Source: Spirochaetales bacterium (GTDB lineage Bacteria; Spirochaetota; Spirochaetia; DTKZ01). Taken from it: DNA of 8,262 nucleotides. The position numbers were made by a program, and so were the translations under genes. The notes beneath the pieces are model-generated. The model saw only the letters and a program-made list of their open reading frames with translations. It did not search any database and was not told the DNA's origin. The stretch spans positions 1-8,262 of the forward strand of contig JAISAF010000037.1 of NCBI GenBank assembly GCA_031266855.1, in the 5' to 3' direction. Each line of letters begins with the position of its first letter. The first letter of the stretch is position 1. Shown here piece after piece: positions 1 through 5,907 of the stretch.

Positions 1-1
1 G

Positions 2-97
2 AAGACGGGCAAGGTCGAGGAAGCAAAAAAGGATGAAGAAAAAAGTGCCAGGCGCCTTTTTAGTTGGCGCATACTAAAATATAACGCTATTTTGTGA
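2..97 (+). CDS. Possible 3' end of an upstream gene (partial)
   Basis: The window opens in a reading frame that stays open from base 2 to a TGA at 95-97. It encodes a Lys/Glu-rich stretch (KTGKVEEAKKDEEK) followed by SARRLFSWRILKYNAIL. A charged tail of this kind is common at protein C-termini, so this may be the end of a gene lying upstream of the window. The last part runs through a palindromic repeat (39-61), so the present stop may have been supplied by the repeat. A second frame (3-77) is also open and gives a basic tail, so the frame choice is uncertain. No domain can be recognised and no function is proposed. Confidence 0.25.
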   Translation, partial: KTGKVEEAKKDEEKSARRLFSWRILKYNAIL

Positions 98-162
98 AAC
101 AAAAAAACGTACCTGGCACCTTTTTGTATAGCGGATACTGGCGTCTGATTTTACTATGCGCC
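39..162. repeat. REP-like pair of GTGCC/GGCACC palindromes inside a larger inverted repeat
   Basis: Two related units lie 50 bp apart. The first is A6-GTGCCAGGCGCC-T5 (39-61) and the second is A7-C-GTACCTGGCACC-T5 (101-125). Their 12-bp cores match at 9 positions, and each is an imperfect palindrome between an A-run and a T-run, so each resembles a bidirectional terminator. The second unit sits inside an inverted repeat: GGCGCATACTAAAAT at 66-80 pairs with 148-162 (14 of 15), and CGCTAT at 85-90 pairs with ATAGCG at 128-133. Units of the GGTGCCTGGCACC type often occur near REP-associated (IS200-like) tyrosine transposases. That link is from memory, and no transposase is visible here. Confidence 0.6.
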
Positions 163-190
163 ATAACGGCGCGGCGGAAACCCGGCGGTC

Positions 191-214
191 GCAATTTTGC
201 TGGGGCAAAATTGC
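191..214. repeat. Perfect 10-bp stem-loop
   Basis: GCAATTTTGC (191-200) pairs perfectly with GCAAAATTGC (205-214) across a TGGG loop. No T-run follows, so a simple terminator is unlikely. The apex, GC-loop-GC flanked by an A/T block, is shared with the other hairpins of the cluster at 339-369 and 460-486 and with the one at 5813-5855. Confidence 0.6.
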
Positions 215-338
215 GTGGTTTGTCACCAAGCATGAAGCGAAGCGGAGTGCACGTCTTTATCACCAACTGGCTGCCGCGCCCAGGGGCTTTTCGCGTTTCG
301 CGCGCCTGTGCGGTTAAAAAATTTTCAAACAGGTTATA

Positions 339-369
339 GCCACGAAATTGCCCTTGGCAATTTCGTGGC
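339..369. repeat. Perfect 14-bp stem-loop
   Basis: GCCACGAAATTGCC (339-352) pairs perfectly with GGCAATTTCGTGGC (356-369) around a CTT loop. It is followed closely by a short hairpin, AGCCT-GAAA-AGGCT (379-392). It belongs to the same non-coding hairpin cluster as its neighbours. It has no T-tract, so its role is unknown. Confidence 0.65.
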
Positions 370-459
370 CTGGTTTTGAGCCTGAAAAGGCTGCCGGATA
401 AACGGGGCGCAAGTACCGGGCAAAAAAACGGGATAGCGGACTTTGTGCCGGGGGCCTTC

Positions 460-626
460 GCGGATTTTTGCCGGGCAAAAATCCGCACCCTGCTTTTATG
501 GCTACAGTTAGGCGCTGGTGCGCGCGCCAGGGATTGGAGCGGAAAGCCCACAGGAAGCGCATTGGCGCTTTCCGAGGACTTGGAGCGGAAAGCCCGGCCC
601 CGCCGCGAAGCGGCGGGGAGGCGCCC
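460..626 (+). repeat. Composite stem-loop element, copy A
   Basis: In order: a perfect 12-bp hairpin (GCGGATTTTTGC 460-471, loop CGG, arm 475-486); a linker with CAGTTAGGCGCTGG; a half-unit ending TTGGAGCGGAAAGCCC (529-549); an apical hairpin AAGCGC-ATTG-GCGCTT (555-570); a second half-unit with the same TTGGAGCGGAAAGCCC (574-595); a perfect 9-bp hairpin CCCCGCCGC-GAA-GCGGCGGGG (598-618); and a GCGCC end. The same order is found at 8046-8172 and, inverted and shortened, at 5737-5855. The open reading frames across it are by-products of its G+C-rich palindromes. Confidence 0.75.
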
Positions 627-681
627 GAAAACAGGCGGGAAAAAAAATCCTGTGTGCTTATTCTGTGTCGTATGATTTTTA

Positions 682-711
682 TTGACAATTCTGAATATGT
701 GGTGTTAAAAT
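682..711 (+). promoter_or_regulatory. Sigma-70-type promoter for the importer operon
   Basis: A perfect -35 hexamer TTGACA (682-687) is followed after 18 bp by TAAAAT (706-711), a 5/6 match to the -10 consensus, in an A+T-rich setting just after the repeat cluster. Transcription would start near 718, giving a leader of about 280 nt before the binding-protein gene. No closer promoter of similar quality is visible upstream of 997. Confidence 0.6.
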
Positions 712-717
712 TCTACT

Positions 718-996
718 AAAATTTTATCGTTTGATTATTCTGTGATACGTATAAAAGTCTGTGATGTTCGGAGGGTGGAGAGGAGAGGGGAAAAAGTACA
801 AAATTTTTGTGGGAAACGCGAGGAGAACAGTAGCGGCGAACAGTTTTACTGTTTATACTGGCGCCTTGTCCGGGGAGGGGTATGGTGGCGCTTTTTGGGG
901 TGGGGGATATTTCCTGTTTGCGGCGTTAGGCGTTTGTGTGGTTTTGCGCGCGCGCGGGCGGGATAAAAAAATAAAAGGATGGAGGGAAAAGTGAGA
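718..996 (+). other. Long G-rich 5' leader of the binding-protein gene
   Basis: This is the predicted untranslated leader between the promoter and the first importer gene. It is strongly G-rich on the + strand. It contains four G-runs (872-875, 877-880, 897-900, 902-906) that could form a quadruplex, a small stem AACAGT-TTT-ACTGTT (839-853), a weak GCGCC/GGCGC stem (861-865 with 887-891) followed by T5, and an alternating GC run (946-956) just before the ribosome-binding site. I recognise no riboswitch. A 77-codon frame (761-994) crosses the leader; it is discussed as a finding and is not called as a gene. Confidence 0.4.
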
Positions 997-2271
997 ATGA
1001 AAAGACTGTTTTTGCTTCTGGCGGTGCTGGTAATCGCGGGGCCGGTTTTCGCGGGGGGTGGCGGCGAAGCGTCGTCCGGGGGATCGGCTTCGGGCGTACA
1101 GCCGGTGAAGATCGCGTTTTATGGGTCGATAAGCGGTGTCAATTCCGAGTCGGGCAGGCAGGGTATGCTTGCTGTAAAGGCGGCTCAGCAGTATGTGAAC
1201 GAGAATGGCGGCATTAAGGCTTTGGGCGGGGCGCCTATCGAGATTGTTCCTATTGATGGTACCAGCGACTCGGCGCAGGGCGTGCTGCCTTTGGAAAGGG
1301 CTTTGTCGGCGGGCGGTATTAGCGGTATTGTGGGTAGCGCGCAGTCGGCGTTTGCTTTGATTTCGCTGCCTATTTTGCAGAAGTACCGGGTTCCGGCTGT
1401 AACCGCTTCGGCGGCGAATGGGACGATAACCCAGAAGGGGTGCGAGTTTATTTTCCAGCCGGCTGCCAAGGCGGCGCAGTTTAGTCCTATGCAGCTTGAT
1501 TTCCTGCGGTTTATCGCGCCTAAGATGGGGAAGACCGTGTCGGATTTGAAGTTCGCTATTGTTTTCGAGAACTCGGCCTGGGGCGAGGATAATGCAAAGG
1601 CGAACAGCCGCGACTTGAGCGAGGCGGGTTTGACTATCGCGGTGAATGAAAACTACGAGGCGGGGAAACTTAGCGATGCCAGTCCTATCGTAACCAAGAT
1701 GAAGAACGCGGGTGTGGATGTGGTGTTCCCGAGTTGCTATGCCAATGACGCGAAGCTGCTTATGACGGCGATGAACGCGATGAAGTACAAGCCTATTATC
1801 ATAGCGGGCGGGTCGGCGTTTACCTGGCCTTCGCTGCTTAACGATCTGGGCCAGGATGTGAATGGTATTTGTTCCGCCGACGGCTGGGTATGGGATACGA
1901 AACCCACGCTGGAGTTTGCTGAGTTTACGAAGATTCGTGAACGCTACGAGAGGGAGAATGGCGAGTTTATTCCCGGGCAGGGCGGGCCGAGCATTATTTC
2001 CTTTATGCTGATTGTCGAGGCTATTGAGAATGGCAAATCCGCTGATTCGGTAAGTGTGCGCGACGAGCTTCGCAAACTGAACGCGGACAATTCCGCCTGG
2101 TTCAAGGCCTACAGCACGGGCCGGGGATCTTTTGACAACAGTGGCCACAACGCGGGTTCCGTGCCGGTTATCCTGCAATGGCAGAACGAAAAGCCGCGCT
2201 GCGTATATCCGCCGGAGGCCGCTTCCGCGGATGTTATGGATCCTCTGACGCTGAAGCCTTTCGCCAAATAG
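997..2271 (+). CDS. livJ: Periplasmic substrate-binding protein of a branched-chain amino acid (HAAT/LivJ-type) ABC importer
   Basis: Captures an amino acid in the periplasm and hands it to LivH/LivM. Residues 1-19 form a signal peptide (MKRLFLLLAVLVIAGPVFA) with a likely signal peptidase I cut after VFA. A Gly/Ser-rich linker (20-33) follows, then a two-lobed type I periplasmic binding fold. Family landmarks are VKIAFYGSISG (37-47), NENGGIKALGGAPIEIV (68-84), GIVGSAQSA (110-118), VPAVTASAANGTIT (132-145) and an interlobe region near GVDVVFPSCYANDAK (239-253). At 424 residues it is longer than E. coli LivJ. There is no lipobox cysteine. I chose ATG 997 because GGAGGG (981-986) lies about 10 nt upstream; GTG 991 (5-nt spacing from GGAGG) is a close alternative, and ATG 979 would overlap that site. 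The ligand is inferred from family and operon only; other amino acids or amides are possible. Confidence 0.9.
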   Translation: MKRLFLLLAVLVIAGPVFAGGGGEASSGGSASGVQPVKIAFYGSISGVNSESGRQGMLAVKAAQQYVNENGGIKALGGAPIEIVPIDGTSDSAQGVLPLERALSAGGISGIVGSAQSAFALISLPILQKYRVPAVTASAANGTITQKGCEFIFQPAAKAAQFSPMQLDFLRFIAPKMGKTVSDLKFAIVFENSAWGEDNAKANSRDLSEAGLTIAVNENYEAGKLSDASPIVTKMKNAGVDVVFPSCYANDAKLLMTAMNAMKYKPIIIAGGSAFTWPSLLNDLGQDVNGICSADGWVWDTKPTLEFAEFTKIRERYERENGEFIPGQGGPSIISFMLIVEAIENGKSADSVSVRDELRKLNADNSAWFKAYSTGRGSFDNSGHNAGSVPVILQWQNEKPRCVYPPEAASADVMDPLTLKPFAK

Positions 2272-2305
2272 CTTTTCGTACAAAGAATCATCGCGGTTTC
2301 TACAT

Positions 2306-2340
2306 GGGGCGGGCCACTTTTCAGGTCCGCCCCGCTTTTT
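2306..2340 (+). terminator. Intrinsic terminator or attenuator between livJ and livH
   Basis: GGGGCGGGCC (2306-2315) pairs with GGTCCGCCCC (2324-2333) over all 10 positions (one G-U) around an 8-nt loop, followed by GC and five T (2336-2340). It lies in the only real gap of the operon, 35 nt after the binding-protein stop and 22 nt before livH. Partial read-through would give more binding protein than permease and ATPase, a known arrangement in binding-protein-dependent importers. A role as a 3' mRNA-stabilising hairpin is equally possible. Confidence 0.75.
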
Positions 2341-2362
2341 CTGAAAAACAAAAGAGGGTGGC

Positions 2363-3244
2363 ATGTTTCAAACGCTCATAAACGGTTTACTTATCGGCGG
2401 CGTTTACGCGCTGATTGCCGTGGGTCTTTCCATGATTCACGGCGTTATGAAAATAGTGAATTTCGCCCAGGGTGATTTTCTGACGGTAGGAATGTATTTT
2501 TCTTTTATTTTTTATACGCTGATGCCTAAAGGGTCGCTGCCGTACTGGCTGCTAATACCAGTGGCGGTTTTAATGTTTATTTTCGGGATTATTGTTTTTC
2601 GCACGGCTATTATCCGCGTTATTGGCAAGGGAGACAGTAATTATATTCTTTTGACCCTTGGCCTTTCCTACCTGATTCAGAATATGCTGCAATTGATATT
2701 TGGTCCGAACTTCCGCAGCCTGGACATTTCCAACGAGTTAAAATACAGCGCGATTACCATGTTTGAAGACACGATGATTTTAAGTTCGCCCCGGCTTATC
2801 GCCTTTGCCGGTGCTCTTGTTTTTGTTACGCTGGTCACGTTTTTTTTGAATAGGACAAATATGGGCAGGGCAATGCGCGCCACGGCGGAAAATACAACCG
2901 TTGCCCAGACCCTGGGGATAAATGTAAAACTTGTATTTACGATAGCCTTTAGCCTGGGAACCGTATTTGCGGGCGTCGCGGGGCTACTTATGACGCCGAT
3001 GTTTTTGATTTCTCCCCAGGTGGGGACTACATTTTCCACTATCGCGATGTGCGCTATGGTGCTTGGGGGTCTGGGCAACCTGAAGGGCGCTATGCTGGGT
3101 GGGATTATTCTAGGTCTGGTGGAGTCGCTTTCCAGTAACTACCTGACGATGGATATAGCGCCGGTTGTTATCAATACGGTACTGATGCTGGTTCTGATTT
3201 TCAGGCCATACGGCATTTTTGGACAGGGGGCCAGAAAAGCATGA
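2363..3244 (+). CDS. livH: Branched-chain amino acid ABC importer, permease LivH
   Basis: One of the two inner-membrane subunits that form the translocation channel. At 293 residues it is close to E. coli LivH (about 308). The N-terminal segment GLLIGGVYALIAVGLSMIHG (8-27) followed by IVNFAQGDFLTVGMY (31-45) is the family hallmark. About eight hydrophobic segments follow. The cytoplasmic coupling loop facing the ATPases is NMGRAMRATAENTTVAQTLGI (166-186), and GLGNLKGAMLGGIILGLVE (236-254) is the typical last-third motif. A GAGGGTG ribosome-binding site (2354-2360) sits just before ATG 2363. Its last four bases (ATGA) overlap the start of livM, which indicates translational coupling. Family assignment is firm; substrate is inferred. 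Confidence 0.93.
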   Translation: MFQTLINGLLIGGVYALIAVGLSMIHGVMKIVNFAQGDFLTVGMYFSFIFYTLMPKGSLPYWLLIPVAVLMFIFGIIVFRTAIIRVIGKGDSNYILLTLGLSYLIQNMLQLIFGPNFRSLDISNELKYSAITMFEDTMILSSPRLIAFAGALVFVTLVTFFLNRTNMGRAMRATAENTTVAQTLGINVKLVFTIAFSLGTVFAGVAGLLMTPMFLISPQVGTTFSTIAMCAMVLGGLGNLKGAMLGGIILGLVESLSSNYLTMDIAPVVINTVLMLVLIFRPYGIFGQGARKA

Positions 3245-4284
3245 ATAGTAAAAAAATCCTGGGGTGTTTGAAGGCCCATCCCATAGCGCTGGCGTTTATT
3301 GTGATATGCGTTCTTCTGCCGGCCATTTTCCGGGCGCCCTACCTTATGCGTGTTTTTACGGAAGTTTTCTTTTTCGCGGCGATGGGCTGCGCGTGGAACA
3401 TTATCGGGGGTTTTGGCAAGCAGACAAGCTGGGCTTCCGCTTCGTTTCTGGCCGTGGGCGGCTATACCAGTATACTTATGTATATGCGGCTGGGGGGCGT
3501 CTCGCCGTGGATAACGATATTCGCGGGGATGGCTCTGTCGGTGCTGCTGGCGGTTATTATCGGGGTTCCGTGTTTCCGTTTCCGCGGCGTGTTTTTCGCC
3601 ATTGCCACCATAGCCTGTGTAACAATCGTGCGGCAGCTTTTGATTTATTTCCGCAGCTTTACCGGCGGCACGCTGGGCCTGGCCCTGGACATCAGGTTAA
3701 AAGATAATTTTGTGGATATGGCTTTTCTGAATGACGAGCCGTACTACTATATGACGCTTATATGGATGCTGATTGTCGTTCTGCTTACCGTGCGGGTGGA
3801 GCGTTCGCGGCTTGGGTACTACCTGAAGGCCATGAGCGAGGACCAGGACGCGGCGGAGTCTTTGGGCATACGGTCGCACCGCATGAAGCTGAAGGCTTTT
3901 ATTATCAGTTCGGTCATCCTGTCGGCTACCGGCACGATGTATACGTTCAAGATGGCCTATACCGATCCCAATTTAATCGCCTCGTTTGATATTTCCGTGC
4001 GTATCGGCATAACGGCTATTCTTGGCGGTATGGGAACAATTTGGGGGCCGGTGCTGGGTTCCCTGATATGTATTCCCATGCTGGAGGTATCGAATTACTA
4101 TTTGGCCGATTTCGGGGGCGGCGGCGCGGGCTACGCGATGTATGGACTTCTTATTGTGCTGGTTGTACTGTTCCGGCCCAATGGGGTTATTTCGCTGTAC
4201 TACAGCGCGGAGAGCCGCTTTAAGGCGTGGCGGGCGGCCAAAGAGGCGGCGCGGAAAGCGATGAAAACCGGCGGCGCCGTATGA
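3241..4284 (+). CDS. livM: Branched-chain amino acid ABC importer, permease LivM
   Basis: Second channel-forming inner-membrane subunit, 347 residues, with about eight to ten hydrophobic segments. Family motifs are RGVFFAIATIA (115-125), FTGGTLGL (140-147), the coupling loop RSRLGYYLKAMSEDQDAAESLGI (189-211), ILGGMGTIWGPVLGS (260-274) and the closing LFRPNGVI (310-317). The usual early motif GQ-SLGHAAFFGIGAYT is replaced here by KQTSWASASFLAVGGYTS (60-77), so the subunit is a diverged LivM. A basic, probably helical cytoplasmic tail (326-343) ends the protein. The start overlaps the livH stop (ATGA, 3241-3244) and the stop overlaps the livG start (ATGA, 4281-4284), so the three are probably translated as a coupled set. 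Confidence 0.92.
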   Translation: MNSKKILGCLKAHPIALAFIVICVLLPAIFRAPYLMRVFTEVFFFAAMGCAWNIIGGFGKQTSWASASFLAVGGYTSILMYMRLGGVSPWITIFAGMALSVLLAVIIGVPCFRFRGVFFAIATIACVTIVRQLLIYFRSFTGGTLGLALDIRLKDNFVDMAFLNDEPYYYMTLIWMLIVVLLTVRVERSRLGYYLKAMSEDQDAAESLGIRSHRMKLKAFIISSVILSATGTMYTFKMAYTDPNLIASFDISVRIGITAILGGMGTIWGPVLGSLICIPMLEVSNYYLADFGGGGAGYAMYGLLIVLVVLFRPNGVISLYYSAESRFKAWRAAKEAARKAMKTGGAV

Positions 4285-5015
4285 AAGCGATAATGCAATT
4301 ACAGGATGTGGACAAATCCTTTGGCGGCGTACACGCCATAAACCATTTGAGTTTCGACATTTACGAGGGCGAGATTCTTGGACTTATCGGCCCGAACGGC
4401 GCCGGGAAGTCTACCTGCGTCAACCTGATTTCCGGTGTATACGCGCAGGATTCGGGTACGATAATTTTTAATGAAAAAAAGCTGCTGCGCCAGTCCATAC
4501 CGGATCGCGCGTTTATGGGCATAGCCAGGACGTTTCAGTCACCAAGACCTTTCGAGGGCCTCTCGGTGTTTGACAGTGTGTATACCATCGCCCTTTTATA
4601 TAACAGGCGCATGAAGGATGCGGAAAAAGCCGCCCAGGAGATTCTTGAATTAACGAGCTTTTCTTCCATCCGCAACCTGCCCTGTTCCAAACTGCCTATC
4701 GAGAAGCGCAAATGGCTGGATATGGCCAGATGTCTTGCCACCCGCCCGAAACTGCTTATGCTGGACGAATGCCTTGCGGGTCTGACACCGACCGAAATGG
4801 ACGCGAGCCTCGCGCTGGTACGGCGCATTAATGCTACGGGCATTACCATACTGTTTATCGAACATGTGATGGCGGCGGTTACGAAACTGTGCCACCGGGT
4901 TGTGGTATTGAACGAGGGGGCTTTTCTAAGCCAGGGGGCGCCGCTTACGGTTATGAAGGAAACCGCCGTCATAAAGGCCTATCTTGGGGAGGACTACGAA
5001 AATGTTGAAAATTAA
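4281..5015 (+). CDS. livG: Branched-chain amino acid ABC importer, ATP-binding protein LivG
   Basis: One of the two cytoplasmic ATPases driving import, 244 residues. Landmarks are Walker A GPNGAGKST (37-45), Q-loop Gln86 in RTFQSPRPFEGLSVFDSV, Walker B KLLMLDE (157-163) with catalytic Glu163, D-loop region AGLTPTE (166-172) and switch His195 in LFIEHVMAAV. The ABC signature is atypical: KLPIEKRKWLDMAR (137-150) has no LSGGQ glycines, and Cys follows the catalytic Glu where Pro is usual. LivG proteins often have a degenerate signature, so activity is not ruled out. I chose ATG 4281 because it overlaps the livM stop in the same ATGA pattern as livH/livM; starting at 4227 would add 18 residues lying inside livM. 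ATG 4293 is a possible shorter start. Confidence 0.92.
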   Translation: MKAIMQLQDVDKSFGGVHAINHLSFDIYEGEILGLIGPNGAGKSTCVNLISGVYAQDSGTIIFNEKKLLRQSIPDRAFMGIARTFQSPRPFEGLSVFDSVYTIALLYNRRMKDAEKAAQEILELTSFSSIRNLPCSKLPIEKRKWLDMARCLATRPKLLMLDECLAGLTPTEMDASLALVRRINATGITILFIEHVMAAVTKLCHRVVVLNEGAFLSQGAPLTVMKETAVIKAYLGEDYENVEN

Positions 5016-5706
5016 AGGCCTGTGCGCCGGCTACAGCGATTTGAAGGTCCTGTTCGACATAGACCTTGAGGTAAACGAAGGCGAAGTGGTCGCGCTTGTA
5101 GGCTCAAACGGCGCGGGAAAGACTACGCTGCTGCGTACAATATCCGGCCTAATTCCCATAACAGCGGGTACAATAGAATGGTTTGGCAGTGATATGACAA
5201 AAGTTCCCGCCCACATGCGGGCCGGTATGGGAATAGCGCAGATACTACAGGGCCGCGGGATCCTCAGCACTCTGACCATACAGGATAACCTGATTCTTGG
5301 ATCCTACACAGAAAGGACAAAGAAAAAACGCGCCGGGCTTATGGCAAAGGTCTATTCCACGTTTCCCATCCTTGAGCAAAGACAGCGCCTGCCTGCCGGT
5401 ACGCTTTCGGGCGGGCAGCAGCAGATGCTGGCCATCGGCCGTGCCATGATGATGGATCCAAAGCTGCTGATTCTGGACGAACCGTCCCTGGGCCTGGCAC
5501 CCATTGTGGTGGACGATGTGTTCAGGATTATCAGGACATTCCGCGAAGCCGGCACTTCGATGCTGCTTATCGAACAGAATCTGGTAAAGGCCCTCCAGGT
5601 GGCTGACCGGGGCTATGTTCTGGAAACAGGAAAAGTGCAGCTCCAGGGCCCCAGCCACGAACTTTTGGTTAATCCCGCGGTACGAAAAGCGTATCTGGGT
5701 GTGTAG
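5002..5706 (+). CDS. livF: Branched-chain amino acid ABC importer, ATP-binding protein LivF
   Basis: Second cytoplasmic ATPase, 234 residues (E. coli LivF is about 237), expected to pair with LivG. Landmarks are Walker A GSNGAGKTT (34-42), a LivF-type Q-loop region AQILQGRGILSTLTIQDNL (79-97), a canonical signature LSGGQQQ (135-141), Walker B LLILDEP (155-161) with catalytic Glu160, and LLIEQNLVKAL (188-198), where Gln192 stands in the switch-His position as is normal in LivF. ADRGYVLETG (201-210) and the final KAYLG are also typical. ATG 5002 is preceded by a strong GGGGAGG site (4986-4992, 9-nt spacing) lying inside the end of livG, so the two genes overlap by 14 nt. This closes the importer operon. 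Confidence 0.94.
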   Translation: MLKIKGLCAGYSDLKVLFDIDLEVNEGEVVALVGSNGAGKTTLLRTISGLIPITAGTIEWFGSDMTKVPAHMRAGMGIAQILQGRGILSTLTIQDNLILGSYTERTKKKRAGLMAKVYSTFPILEQRQRLPAGTLSGGQQQMLAIGRAMMMDPKLLILDEPSLGLAPIVVDDVFRIIRTFREAGTSMLLIEQNLVKALQVADRGYVLETGKVQLQGPSHELLVNPAVRKAYLGV

Positions 5707-5717
5707 GAGCCTCTTCA

Positions 5718-5727
5718 CCCCCCCCCC
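5718..5727. repeat. C10 homopolymer tract
   Basis: Ten consecutive C residues lie 12 nt after the livF stop. Such a run is prone to replication slippage and to sequencing or assembly length errors. Here it is outside any gene, at the edge of a repeat element, so length changes should not affect a reading frame. Confidence 0.8.
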
Positions 5728-5736
5728 TTGTACTAC

Positions 5737-5855
5737 GGACTTGCTCATGCAAATCCTGTGGGCTTTCCGCTACAATCCCTTGCGCACGCCCAGTGGCTAA
5801 GTGAGGCCGTACAAGCAGACCTGCAAAATTGCTTTGCAATTTTGCAGGTCTGCTT
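5737..5855 (-). repeat. Composite stem-loop element, copy B (inverted, shortened)
   Basis: Read on the - strand: a perfect 20-bp hairpin (5813-5832 with 5836-5855, loop TTT on the + strand), a linker with CACTTAGCCACTGGGCG, a half-unit with TTGTAGCGGAAAGCCC (5760-5780), then the hairpin GGATTTGC-ATGA-GCAAGTCC (5737-5756, one G-T pair). The second half-unit seen in copies A and C is lost and gives way to GTAGTACAAG and the C10 tract. The long hairpin between the importer operon and the dehydrogenase gene could end transcription in either direction, though only three T follow it on the + strand. Confidence 0.7.
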
Positions 5856-5870
5856 TCAACGACGTTCCCC

Positions 5871-5899
5871 TTGCCAGCCGCGCGGCGGAGGGGTATAGT
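5871..5899 (+). promoter_or_regulatory. Promoter of the dehydrogenase gene
   Basis: TTGCCA (5871-5876) and TATAGT (5894-5899) each match the sigma-70 consensus at 5 of 6 positions and are 17 bp apart. The -10 box ends only 8 nt before the ATG at 5908, so the transcript would begin at or within about 3 nt of the start codon. The upstream GGAGGGG (5887-5893) would then lie outside the mRNA. Confidence 0.6.
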
Positions 5900-5907
5900 T
5901 TGTCATT

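Larger units (their letters stand above)
98..681. other. Gene-free repeat-rich stretch upstream of the importer
   Basis: No convincing gene lies here. Frames of 80-150 codons exist on both strands, but they overlap each other, run through the hairpins and give Arg/Pro/Ala-rich products without domains. The stretch holds the palindromic units at 39-162, the hairpins at 191-214, 339-369 and 379-392, and composite element copy A (460-626). The remaining sequence (215-338 and 627-681) shows nothing I can name. Confidence 0.6.

Noticed and set aside
160..626. CRISPR array suggested by multiple hairpins
   Set aside because: The units differ in sequence and spacing, there are no equal spacers between identical repeats, and no cas gene is present.
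87..688. Several overlapping 80-150 codon frames on both strands upstream of the importer
   Set aside because: They run through the palindromic repeats, overlap one another, lack ribosome-binding sites and give low-complexity basic products.
718..996. Riboswitch or leader peptide attenuator for branched-chain amino acids
   Set aside because: No known riboswitch core could be recognised, and no short frame with clustered Leu/Ile/Val codons next to a clear terminator/antiterminator pair is visible.
853..2364. A 503-codon open frame on the - strand opposite the binding-protein gene
   Set aside because: It is an antisense shadow. The product is Arg/His-rich with no domain, while the + strand frame has a signal peptide, ribosome-binding site and clear family motifs.
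3264..3707. A 147-codon + strand frame inside livM
   Set aside because: It is an alternate-frame shadow of livM; the livM frame has all transporter motifs and the operon overlaps.
4227..4280. Upstream ATG that would lengthen LivG by 18 residues
   Set aside because: The extra residues (Gly/Arg-rich) lie inside livM and match nothing in the family. ATG 4281 gives the ATGA coupling seen at livH/livM.
4984..5001. TTG start for LivF six codons upstream
   Set aside because: It would overlap the strong GGGGAGG ribosome-binding site that is ideally placed for ATG 5002, where the family's N-terminus begins.
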